Made by a program: the position numbers and the translations under genes. Source: Streptomyces sp. SPB162 (lineage in GTDB: Bacteria; Actinomycetota; Actinomycetes; Streptomycetales; Streptomycetaceae). From it: 64,000 bases of DNA. The notes under the pieces were generated by a model, which made no database searches, was not told the origin of the DNA, and saw only the letters and a list, made by a program, of their open reading frames with translations. The DNA lies in contig NZ_JAQFII010000001.1 in NCBI RefSeq assembly GCF_029504575.1, forward strand, positions 806,001 to 870,000, in the 5' to 3' direction. This document shows positions 40,493 to 47,587 of the stretch, piece by piece (the first letter of the stretch is position 1; each line of letters opens with the position of its first letter).

Positions 40493-41238
40493 GTACCCGA
40501 GCGCGCATCCTGGAGGTGGCGGCCGACCTGGTCGCCGAGTCCGTGGACGGGGACGTGTCCACGCGGGCGGTGTGCGAGGCTGCGCAGGTGGGAGCCCCGG
40601 CGCTCTACCGGTACTTCGGGGACAAGGAGGGCCTGCTGTCGGCCGTCGTCGACCACGGCTTCGACCGGTACCTGGCGACGAAGCGGCGGCGCGGCACCGG
40701 TACCGATCCCATACAGGACCTGCGCGACGGCTGGGACAGCCACGTGGAGTTCGCCCTGCAGAACCCGAACCTGTACCGGCTGATGAACTCCCCCGCGATG
40801 CGCACCGCGCCGGCCGCCGCACTGGAGTCCCACCAGATCCTCACCCGGGACCTGGAGCGGGCGGCGGCGTTGGGCCGACTGCGGCTCGCCCCCGATCTGG
40901 CCGCCCAGATGGTCATGTCGGCCAGCGTCGGCGTGGCGCTGATGCTCGTCGCCCGGCCCTCGACGTTCACCGACCGGAGCATCTCGCGCCGCATCCGGGA
41001 CGCGGTGCACGCCTCCATCCTCACTCCGGACGGGTTCGACCCCGGGTCCGCCCAGGACACCACCGCGAGCAGCCGGGACGACGCACAGCTGCGGTCGACC
41101 GCCAGCCGGCTCAACGCGCTGTTGCGCCAGTCGCCCGACCAGTCCCTCAGCGTCGCCGAGACGGTTCTGCTGACCGAATGGCTGGACCGGCTGTCCAACG
41201 CTCCCACCGACGCCCCCGAAGCCGGCGGCCACCGCTAG
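40489..41238 (+). CDS. TetR/AcrR-family repressor
   Basis: 249 residues from GTG at 40489 (VSTRARILEVAADLVAES); a GTG seven codons earlier is possible, but the GTGA overlap with the leader frame favours 40489. The N-terminal helix-turn-helix (STRAVCEAAQVGAPALYRYFGDKEGLL, about 28-55) is typical TetR. The C-terminal ligand domain is long and includes an extra about 60-residue tail. It should bind the three GTAGC-N3-GCTAC sites and control the SDR gene and itself. The TAG stop lies in a CTAG that hosts a 43-base element remnant. Confidence 0.92.
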   Translation: MSTRARILEVAADLVAESVDGDVSTRAVCEAAQVGAPALYRYFGDKEGLLSAVVDHGFDRYLATKRRRGTGTDPIQDLRDGWDSHVEFALQNPNLYRLMNSPAMRTAPAAALESHQILTRDLERAAALGRLRLAPDLAAQMVMSASVGVALMLVARPSTFTDRSISRRIRDAVHASILTPDGFDPGSAQDTTASSRDDAQLRSTASRLNALLRQSPDQSLSVAETVLLTEWLDRLSNAPTDAPEAGGHR

Positions 41239-41281
41239 TGCTCTGGCCGGGGTTTGCCGGTGAACCTTTCCGGCCAGAGCA
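41239..41281. mobile_element. 43-bp solo remnant of element A (ends only)
   Basis: TGCTCTGGCCGG at the left and CCGGCCAGAGCA at the right form a perfect 12-base inverted repeat. The interior reads GGTTTGCCGGTGAACCTTT, which is the left inner and right inner end of element A1 joined without the core. Flanked by CTAG (41235-41238, including the tetR stop) and CTGG (41282-41285). Confidence 0.75.
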
Positions 41282-41317
41282 CTGGCCACCGAAAGCGTCA
41301 AAAGTTTTCGCCACGGG

Positions 41318-41346
41318 TGTCGATCCGGGGCCGAGCCGTTCGTTCA
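41318..41346 (+). promoter_or_regulatory. ECF42-type promoter of the YciI/sigma operon
   Basis: TGTCGA at 41318-41323, then 17 bases, then CGTTCA. ECF42 sigma factors are known to use a -35 of TGTCGA and a -10 of CGA/TC in front of their own DGPF/YciI genes. The -35 is exact; the -10 is close. It lies 50-78 bases before the YciI ATG. Confidence 0.5.
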
Positions 41347-41395
41347 GAGAGTGAGAAGCCGGCTCGAGCCCGGCACGACGACCTGGGAGGACACC

Positions 41396-41749
41396 ATGCC
41401 GCAGTACCTGCTCAGCGTGATGCAGCCGCAAGGGGAGCCGCCGGCCCCCGAGGTCCTGCAAGGGATCATGCGGAACGTGGAGGCCCTGCACGAGGAACTC
41501 AAGGCCGCCGGGGCGTGGGTCTTCGCCGGCGGTCTGCACGCCCCGAGCACCGCCACCGTGGTGCGTCTCCAGGACGGCGACGTGCTCACCACCGACGGCC
41601 CCTACCTCGAGGGCAAGGAGTATCTCGGCGGCCTGAGCATCATCGAGGCGCCCGATCTGGACGCCGCGCTGGAATGGGGCCGCAAGAGTGCCCGGGCGAT
41701 CACCCTCCCGATCGAGGTGCGCCCCTTCGTCGGGGGAAGCACCGGCTGA
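41396..41749 (+). CDS. YciI/DGPF-domain protein
   Basis: 117 residues from ATG preceded by GGGAGG. A YCII-related (DGPF) fold is shown by [16 protein letters not shown] at the start, [25 protein letters not shown] in the middle (the DGPF-like motif) and IEVRPFVG at the end. These small proteins are consistently encoded with ECF42 sigma factors, and this one overlaps the sigma gene by one base (TGATG). The function is probably sensory or catalytic on a small molecule, but remains unknown. Confidence 0.92.
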   Translation: MPQYLLSVMQPQGEPPAPEVLQGIMRNVEALHEELKAAGAWVFAGGLHAPSTATVVRLQDGDVLTTDGPYLEGKEYLGGLSIIEAPDLDAALEWGRKSARAITLPIEVRPFVGGSTG

Positions 41750-42978
41750 TGCCCGCCCCGCCGGCCGTCTCCGCCCCGGAGATCGAACGGGTCTTCCGGG
41801 CGGAGTACGGCCGCTCGGTGGCGGTCCTGGTCCGCGTCTTCGGCGATATCGACATCGCCGAGGAGGCGGTCCAGGACGCGTTCACCACGGCTCTGGAACG
41901 GTGGCCCTCTACCGGACTCCCCCCGAGTCCGGCGGGCTGGATCATCACCACCGCGCGCAACCGGGCGATCGACCGCCTCCGCCGGGAGGCGTCCCGCCAG
42001 GACCGGCACGCCCAGGCCGCTCTGCTGCACGCCCGCGACGCACCGCCCGAGGAGGGCCCCGTGCGCGACGACCGGCTCCGTCTGATCTTCACCTGCTGCC
42101 ACCCGTCCCTCGCCACCGGAGCGCAAATCGCGCTGACGCTCCGGCTCCTGGGAGGGCTCAGCACCGCCGAGATCGCCCACGCGTTCCTGGTGCCGGAACC
42201 GACGATGGCCCAACGGCTGGTGCGCGCCAAGGGCAAGATCCGCGACGCCCGGATCCCCTACCGGATCCCGTACGAGGCGGATCTGCCGGGCCGGCTCCGG
42301 GCCGTGCTGGCCGTGGTCTACCTCATCTTCAACGAGGGCTACACGGCGAGTTCGGGCGACCGGCTGGTCCGCGACGACCTCTGCGCGGAAGCCCTCCGCC
42401 TCGGACGGCTGCTGACCGAACTCATGCCGGACGAGCCGGAGGTCATGGGCCTGCTGGCCCTCATGCTGCTCACCGAGTCCCGCCGCGGCGCCCGCTCCGC
42501 CCCGGACGGCGGGTTGGTGCCGCTGGCCGAGCAGGACCGCGCACGGTGGGACGGCGCCCTCGTCGCCGAGGGGCAGGCCGTCGTCCGGCGGTGCCTGCGA
42601 CGCGGCCGGCCCGGCCCCTACCAGGTCCAGGCGGCGATCAACGCCGTGCACAGCGACGCCCCGAGCACGGCCGCCACCGACTGGGGGCAGATCCTGCGGC
42701 TCTACGACCACCTGCTGGCCCTCACCCCGACCCCGGTCGTGGCCCTCAACCGGGCGGTCGCGGTGGCCGAGGTCGAGGGGCCGCAGGTCGCGCTGGCCCT
42801 GGTCGACGAGCTCGGCCTCGACGGCTTTCACGTGTTCCACGCCATCAGGGCCGACCTCCTACGGCGGTTGAACCGCACCGGCGAGGCGCTGGCGGCGTAC
42901 GAGCAGGCGATCGCGCTCGCCGGCAACGAGCCGGAGCGCGACTTCCTCACCCGCCGCCGCCAGGAACTCGGCCCCTGA
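41749..42978 (+). CDS. ECF42-group RNA polymerase sigma factor
   Basis: 409 residues, ATG overlapping the stop of yciI. Sigma region 2 is at about 14-85 ([37 protein letters not shown]) and region 4 at about 115-165 ([37 protein letters not shown]). There follows the long C-terminal extension of about 200 residues with TPR-like repeats ([46 protein letters not shown]) that defines ECF42. No anti-sigma factor is present, as is usual for the group; the C-terminal domain is thought to be needed for activity. Confidence 0.95.
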   Translation: MPAPPAVSAPEIERVFRAEYGRSVAVLVRVFGDIDIAEEAVQDAFTTALERWPSTGLPPSPAGWIITTARNRAIDRLRREASRQDRHAQAALLHARDAPPEEGPVRDDRLRLIFTCCHPSLATGAQIALTLRLLGGLSTAEIAHAFLVPEPTMAQRLVRAKGKIRDARIPYRIPYEADLPGRLRAVLAVVYLIFNEGYTASSGDRLVRDDLCAEALRLGRLLTELMPDEPEVMGLLALMLLTESRRGARSAPDGGLVPLAEQDRARWDGALVAEGQAVVRRCLRRGRPGPYQVQAAINAVHSDAPSTAATDWGQILRLYDHLLALTPTPVVALNRAVAVAEVEGPQVALALVDELGLDGFHVFHAIRADLLRRLNRTGEALAAYEQAIALAGNEPERDFLTRRRQELGP

Positions 42979-43108
42979 CCAGTGGCACTGGGTCGTGTTG
43001 CGGAAGTCCCGCCTGGCCCGCGACGCCGGCACGCACGCCTGCTGCATTGTCGGGCTCGTCCACGTACGTCCCGTACGAGGACGACCCTCCGCCGTGCAGT
43101 CGCACGCA
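42979..43108. mobile_element. MITE-like element D, truncated, with hairpin core
   Basis: Begins directly after the sigma-factor stop with CCAGTG-G-CACTGG and GGTCGTGTTGCGGAAGTCCCGCC, a transposon-end-like sequence. The shared core follows in reverse orientation, with its best hairpin: TCGTCC-A-CGTACG-TCC-CGTACG-A-GGACGA at 43056-43084. The other end is missing: the core runs straight into the start of a truncated epimerase gene near 43108. Together these fill most of the 311-base gap before the DUF72 gene. Confidence 0.65.
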
Positions 43109-43185
43109 CCCCAGCCGCGCCCCAGCGCCTCCTCGGCGACCGCGCGCCCGACGAACTCCGTCCCACCCAGCAGCAGAATCCTCAT
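43108..43185 (-). pseudogene. N-terminal remnant of an NAD-dependent epimerase/dehydratase
   Basis: From ATG at 43185 the frame reads MRILLLGGTEFVGRAVAEEALGRGW, a clear extended-SDR Rossmann start, for about 26 codons. It then breaks into the core of element D with no homology. The remaining roughly 300 codons are absent. The rest of the gene was probably lost in a deletion mediated by, or ending in, the element. Confidence 0.7.
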
Positions 43186-43289
43186 GGCGTCACCCTGCCC
43201 CCCTGGCCGCAGCGGAGTTGACCGCGCACGCTGAGAGCGCAATCGCTCGCAGCGGAATCGGCGCGCCGGGCCGGGGCAGACGGGCGGGC

Positions 43290-44192
43290 ATGGGAGAGAT
43301 TCGCCTAGGCGCGTGTTCGTGGACGGACAAGGAACTCCTGTCCGGCGGCTGGTATCCGGAGGGCCTGCGCACCCCGGAGGCCCGGCTGCGGTACTACACC
43401 TCCCGCTTCCCCCTGGTGGAGGTGGACGCCACCTACTACGCGCTGCCCAGCACCCGCAACAGCGTCCTGTGGGTCGAGCGCTCCCCAGCCGGTTTCCGCT
43501 TCGACGTGAAGGCCTTCTCGCTGCTCACCGGGCATCCGACACGTCCGGGCGCGCTCCCCGCAGATCTGCGGTCGGCCCTCACCCGGCGAAGCGGGCGGCC
43601 GGCGGCGGACCCCGGGCTGCTGGACGACGTGTGGGGCCGGTTCAGCGGAGCCCTCGAACCCCTGCGCCAGGCGGACCGCCTCGGCACCCTGCTCTTCCAG
43701 TTCCCCCCGCAGCTGGGTCCGGGCGAGCGCGCGGTCTCGTTCCTGCGCGAGTGCCGGGAGCGCACGGCGGGATGGCCCGTCGCCGTGGAGTTCCGGCACC
43801 CCGACTGGTGGCGGGAGGAGCACTCCGCCTCCACCTTCGGCCTGTTGGCGGAGCTGGACATGACCGCCGTTGCCGTGGACATGGTGCAGTCGCTCCCCAC
43901 CTCCATCGCCCCGGTCACCCCGGTCACCACCGACCGCCTCGCGGTGGTGCGCTTCCACGGACGCAACCGTGCCTGGGGAACCGGTTCGAAGGAGGACCGT
44001 TTCCGCCACCGGTACACGACCGAGGAGCTCTCCTCCTGGACGCCGCGCATCCGCGCCATGGCGGACCGCGCCCACGAGGTCCACGTGCTGTTCAACAACT
44101 GCTGTGGCGACGCGGCCGTCCGCGCCGCCGAGGCGATGAGTCCCCTGCTCGCCGCCACCTCGGCGGAGAGCGGAACGCCTTCCGCCCCGTAG
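43290..44192 (+). CDS. DUF72 family protein
   Basis: 300 residues. TIM-barrel DUF72 (YecE-like) signatures: MGEIRLGACSWTDKELLSGGWYP, FPLVEVDATYYALPS, FRFDVKAFSLLTGH, LLFQFPPQ, AVEFRHPDWW and the late HVLFNNCCGDAAVRAA. Soluble and full-length. No function is established for the family; it lies in many bacteria near redox or metal-linked genes. Followed after 10 bases by the remnant of an LLM oxidoreductase gene. Confidence 0.92.
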   Translation: MGEIRLGACSWTDKELLSGGWYPEGLRTPEARLRYYTSRFPLVEVDATYYALPSTRNSVLWVERSPAGFRFDVKAFSLLTGHPTRPGALPADLRSALTRRSGRPAADPGLLDDVWGRFSGALEPLRQADRLGTLLFQFPPQLGPGERAVSFLRECRERTAGWPVAVEFRHPDWWREEHSASTFGLLAELDMTAVAVDMVQSLPTSIAPVTPVTTDRLAVVRFHGRNRAWGTGSKEDRFRHRYTTEELSSWTPRIRAMADRAHEVHVLFNNCCGDAAVRAAEAMSPLLAATSAESGTPSAP

Positions 44193-44202
44193 GCTCGGGA
44201 CC

Positions 44203-44412
44203 ACGCGACTCAGTACAGTGATCCTTCCCGTGTACCGCTGGTCCGAGGGCCGGGAGGCGTGGCGGCGGGCCGAGTACCTCGGCTTCCACGCCGCCTACAC
44301 CTACGACCACCTCTCCTGGCGGACGTTCCGGGAAGGCCCGTGGTTCGGCGCGGTGCCCACCCTGACCGCCGCCGCGACGGCCACCGAGCGGATGCGGCTC
44401 GGGACCCTCGTC
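44203..44412 (+). pseudogene. N-terminal remnant of an LLM-class oxidoreductase
   Basis: The frame reads RLSTVILPVYRWSEGREAWRRAEYLGF... and RMRLGTLV, parallel to residues 2-70 of the intact LLM protein at 46440, but with about 20 percent nucleotide difference, so it is a diverged paralogue rather than a recent copy. The start codon is ACG (44203-44205) where ATG is expected. Homology stops abruptly at about 44412, where a truncated toxin gene on the other strand begins. Confidence 0.75.
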
Positions 44413-44453
44413 TGGGAGAGAGCCTCGCTGTCGAGAACGAGAGTCCCGCTCAT
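44413..44453 (-). pseudogene. N-terminal stub of a PIN-domain (VapC-like) toxin gene
   Basis: ATG at 44451-44453 overlaps the antitoxin stop (ATGA), exactly where a toxin gene should start. About 13 codons read MSGTLVLDSEALSQ, which matches the beginning of actinobacterial PIN-domain toxins with the first catalytic Asp. Then the frame runs into the LLM remnant. The toxin is thus deleted and the antitoxin orphaned. Confidence 0.6.
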
Positions 44454-44701
44454 GCGGCGTCCGCTGGAGCGGATTCACCGCGGTGGGCAGCGTGGTGGGC
44501 GCGGATCCGCTCGGCCCTGGCCGACACATCAGCCGGGTCGACGGGGCCGTGCTCCGCTTCAGCGGCGGCGATGTAATCGTCGATGGCCTCGCGCTGGAGC
44601 TGCCGCTGTACGGCCTCCTCGATGTATGAGGAGACGCCCTGTTTACCGGCGCGTGCGCGAATCGCCTCCAAGGTCTCGGCACGCAGAGATACGCTGGTCA
44701 C
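44450..44701 (-). CDS. Orphan RHH/VapB-like antitoxin
   Basis: 83 residues. The N-terminus MTSVSLRAETLEAIRARAGKQGVSSYIEEAVQRQL is a ribbon-helix-helix style DNA-binding module, and the C-terminal half (DDYIAAAEAEHGPVDPADVSARAERIR) is the acidic toxin-binding tail common to VapB-like proteins. Its partner toxin is reduced to a stub, so it should be harmless, and may survive as an anti-toxin to related systems elsewhere. Confidence 0.8.
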   Translation of the reverse strand: MTSVSLRAETLEAIRARAGKQGVSSYIEEAVQRQLQREAIDDYIAAAEAEHGPVDPADVSARAERIRAHHAAHRGESAPADAA

Positions 44702-44782
44702 TCGATGACCGAGATCGACCGCAGGTGGGGGTGGTCGGCTCAGCCGGTCGCCCCGCGACCGCCGTGCCCGCGTGAACTGCGA

Positions 44783-45988
44783 CTACCGGCGGCCGGCAAG
44801 GAGCGCACTGAGGCGGTCGCCGATCACGGAGACACCAGGGCGGGGCTCGTTCGCGAAGTACCAGGTCTTGCGTCGGCGCAACAGTGCCTCACCGTGCTCG
44901 CTCCAAGCGAATTCGGGCTTCCTCAGCAGCTTCTGGAACACCGCGTCGGCTGTCTCCGGGTGGGCGGCGACCAGCCGGCGGATCGGCAGTGGCGCGATCG
45001 ACTCCTCGCGCAGGTACGTGCGCAGCAGGTTCTGGTGCTGCCGACGGCCCGCGAGCGTCGGGTCGGCGAAAAGGTCCCGCAGCATCCCGTAGTCCGCGTA
45101 GAAGTTGAGCCCGTCGACTTCGTCGTAGATGACGCCGATGGTGTCCGAGTCCGCGAGTTCTCGCGGCAGTTCGAAGAACGGCAGGTCCAGGCCCTGGAGC
45201 CGCCTGCGTCGGGCTGGATCGGACTGTTCGGCGACGGCGGCCTCCTGCCGGTGCCGGTAGTAGGCGTTGAGCCGGCCCTCGGCTTCGGCCGGGGGAACAA
45301 CTAGTTCGTCGCTGCCGCAGAACTCGACGAACGCGGCCCGGTCCTCCCGCATCCGGTACCACCCCTGCTCGATCTTCTCTGGGTTACGGAAGACCAGCTC
45401 GGGTTGAGCGGTGGCCAGTTGGAGCGCTGCTTGAGCGATCTGCGCGGCGCTGGACTTCGGGTAGTACGACAGCGCCCCGGAGACCAGCCACACCCCGCCG
45501 GCTGAGCGGACGGGCACCAGGCAGGCGTGGAGGAACCCTCCCCTGAAGGCCCCGCGGAACGCCGCCCGCCCCGCATTCGAGTACGTGCGGTACTCAAGGT
45601 CGTCGACGAGGTTCAGCAGGATGACGGCATCCCCGTCCTTGCGCTGGACCTCGAAGATGCCGTCAACCGGGTCACGCCAGCCGAGCAGCATCTCCCGGTC
45701 GGATGCGGTCAGGTCCCGCCGTCCGGCAAGGAACCGGTCCACGACAGTCGCACCGCCGGGCAGGCGGTACCGCAGGATGAAGTGGTCGATGACCCGGATC
45801 GCGTCGCCCTCCTCCAGCTGCCGCTCGGGACCCGCGGCCTCCAGCAGGGCGGGAGTCAACCACCGGTCAAAGCGTGCGCTCTGCGCGAAGGCGACCAGTT
45901 CCCCCTTCAACTCGGCACTGCGTTCGATGAGATCGGTAAGCGACGGCTCACCGGGGCCTGGATCGGTGTACCCGACTGTGATGGCCAC
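44783..45988 (-). CDS. Unrecognised 401-residue protein
   Basis: I do not recognise this family. The protein starts MAITVGYTDPGPGEPSLTDLIERS and is soluble, without signal, membrane segment or nucleotide-binding loop. The middle has FEVQRKDGDAVILLNLVDDLEYRTYSN and a conserved-looking FRGGFLHACLVPV strand; the end is rich in Arg/Leu (GEALLRRRKTWYFANEPRPG). Base composition is slightly lower in GC than the neighbours, and it lies on the short island between the truncated and intact LLM genes. It may be an islet cargo gene. A possible partner is the small protein upstream on the same strand. Confidence 0.75.
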   Translation of the reverse strand: MAITVGYTDPGPGEPSLTDLIERSAELKGELVAFAQSARFDRWLTPALLEAAGPERQLEEGDAIRVIDHFILRYRLPGGATVVDRFLAGRRDLTASDREMLLGWRDPVDGIFEVQRKDGDAVILLNLVDDLEYRTYSNAGRAAFRGAFRGGFLHACLVPVRSAGGVWLVSGALSYYPKSSAAQIAQAALQLATAQPELVFRNPEKIEQGWYRMREDRAAFVEFCGSDELVVPPAEAEGRLNAYYRHRQEAAVAEQSDPARRRRLQGLDLPFFELPRELADSDTIGVIYDEVDGLNFYADYGMLRDLFADPTLAGRRQHQNLLRTYLREESIAPLPIRRLVAAHPETADAVFQKLLRKPEFAWSEHGEALLRRRKTWYFANEPRPGVSVIGDRLSALLAGRR

Positions 45989-46042
45989 GTTCTTCCCTTC
46001 CGCGCAACCCAGTGCCCAAGCGAGCTCTGGGTTCTCTGCGTC

Positions 46043-46354
46043 TCAGCCGGCCCAGTGACGGTAAGCCTCGATCCACTCCGCGCCCGCCGGGGTCGGGGCA
46101 GGCAACGGCAGCTCCAGAATCCCGATCGACTGCCGTACGCGGCCGCGAGAGCACAGCGCGACGATCCGATCATCCGCGGCGAGATCGATACGGCGCACGG
46201 TCACCTCTGCTCCAAGAACCGTGGTGGTGAACGGCAGCATGAGGTTCTCCTGGAGCAGGGTGAGCAGACCGGTCAGCTGTTCGTCCTCGTTGTAGGCGTC
46301 GACAGTCGCCTCGTCGATCATGGCCTCGAGTTCAGCCTCGCTCAGCGCACCCAT
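46043..46354 (-). CDS. Small conserved acidic protein
   Basis: 103 residues from ATG at 46354 (MGALSEAELEAMIDEATVDAYNEDEQLTGLLTLLQENLMLPF). The rest, VLGAEVTVRRIDLAADDRIVALC and PAPTPAGAEWIEAYRHWAG, is a pattern I have seen in short actinobacterial proteins often labelled calcium-binding, although no EF-hand is visible here. Followed 54 bases later by the 401-residue gene on the same strand, so the two may be co-transcribed. Confidence 0.7.
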   Translation of the reverse strand: MGALSEAELEAMIDEATVDAYNEDEQLTGLLTLLQENLMLPFTTTVLGAEVTVRRIDLAADDRIVALCSRGRVRQSIGILELPLPAPTPAGAEWIEAYRHWAG

Positions 46355-46439
46355 GGCGCCACCGTAGTGGTCGGGCACGTGCCACTGTCGCGACCTGGTC
46401 AGAACCTCAGCCCTCTCGCGTACGCGTATCGTCGCCGGT

Positions 46440-47336
46440 ATGCACTTGAGTACGGTGATCCTCCCCATCCACCGGTGGGCCGAGGGGCAGAAGATCTGGC
46501 GGCGGGCCGAGGACCTCGGGTTTTACGCCGCCTATACCTACGACCACCTGTCGTGGCGGTCGTTCCGGGACGGGCCGTGGTTCGGGGCGATCCCGACGCT
46601 GACCGCAGCAGCGACGGCTACGCAGAGCATGCGTTTGGGCACGCTCGTCACGTCGCCCAACTTCCGGCACCCCGTGACGCTGGCGAAGGACCTGATCACG
46701 CTCGACGACGTCAGTGGAGGGCGCGTCACGCTGGGCATCGGCGCGGGTGGGTCCGGGTTCGACGCGACCGCGCTGGGCCAGGACGCGTGGACGCCGCGCG
46801 AGCGGGCGGACCGCTTCGGGGAGTTCGTTCCGCTGCTCGACCAGTTGCTCACGAACGACGTGGTGTCGTACGAGGGCGAGTTCTACTCCGCGCACGAGGT
46901 CCGCAACATCCCCGGGTGCCTGCAGCGGCCCCGGCTCCCGTTCGCGGTGGCCGCCACCGGGCCGCGCGGGCTGAAGCTGGCCGCGCGCCATGGGCAGGCC
47001 TGGGTCACCACCGGTGATCCGAAGCTCTTCGAGACGGGCACTCCCGAGCAGTCGCTGGAGGCCGTCCGCGGCCAGATCGCCAAGCTCGGCGCGGCCTGCG
47101 ACGCGATCGGCCGGAACCCCGCCGAACTGGACAAGATCATGCTCACCGGATTCACCCCGGACCGCCCGCTGGACTCCTTCGACGCTTTCACCGACTTCGC
47201 CGGCCGCCACGCGGAGCTGGGCATCGACGAGATCGTCATCCACTGGCCGATCGCCGACTCCGACTTCGCCGCCGATGTGAAGCTCTTCGAGCGCATCGCC
47301 ACGGAGGGGCTCGCCCAGCTCGCCGCACCGCGGTAA
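46440..47336 (+). CDS. LLM-class F420-dependent oxidoreductase
   Basis: 298 residues, complete. Luciferase-like fold: ILPIHRWAEGQKIWRRAEDLGFYAAYTYDHLSWR, RLGTLVTSPNFRHPVTLAKDLITLDDVSGGRVTLGIGAGG, and FAVAATGPRGLKLAARHGQAW. The cis-peptide and GAGG loop fit coenzyme F420 rather than FMN. Role: hydride transfer to an unknown substrate. It is the intact counterpart of the remnant at 44203. The ATG is used because the family starts MxLSTVILP. Confidence 0.92.
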   Translation: MHLSTVILPIHRWAEGQKIWRRAEDLGFYAAYTYDHLSWRSFRDGPWFGAIPTLTAAATATQSMRLGTLVTSPNFRHPVTLAKDLITLDDVSGGRVTLGIGAGGSGFDATALGQDAWTPRERADRFGEFVPLLDQLLTNDVVSYEGEFYSAHEVRNIPGCLQRPRLPFAVAATGPRGLKLAARHGQAWVTTGDPKLFETGTPEQSLEAVRGQIAKLGAACDAIGRNPAELDKIMLTGFTPDRPLDSFDAFTDFAGRHAELGIDEIVIHWPIADSDFAADVKLFERIATEGLAQLAAPR

Positions 47337-47414
47337 CAAGTGGTGCCATAAAGGGCATTGCGGACGGAAGAGCCGACTCGGTCATGTCCGGATGGACCCA
47401 GTACGGCGATTCAC

Positions 47415-47456
47415 GTGCGCACCTGGCGTCGCAGTGCGCACACTTGGTTGTGCGCT
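47415..47456. repeat. Tandem GTGCGCAC octamers
   Basis: Two perfect palindromic octamers GTGCGCAC at 47415-47422 and 47434-47441 (19 bases apart) and a half-copy TTGTGCGC starting about 47449 lie in the 251-base gap after the LLM gene. They could be a protein-binding array. No gene boundary explains them, since the genes on both sides end here. Confidence 0.4.
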
Positions 47457-47587
47457 CAACGATTGACCCCGGTGCTTCCCCGCACGGTTCCGGCCGTCCG
47501 GCAGACGTGCACCCGCACACCGGCCTGACCGGGGTCATCCATGCCGTGCCCCGAACCCGCGCGCGGGCCGTACCGGCCTGTCGGGCG

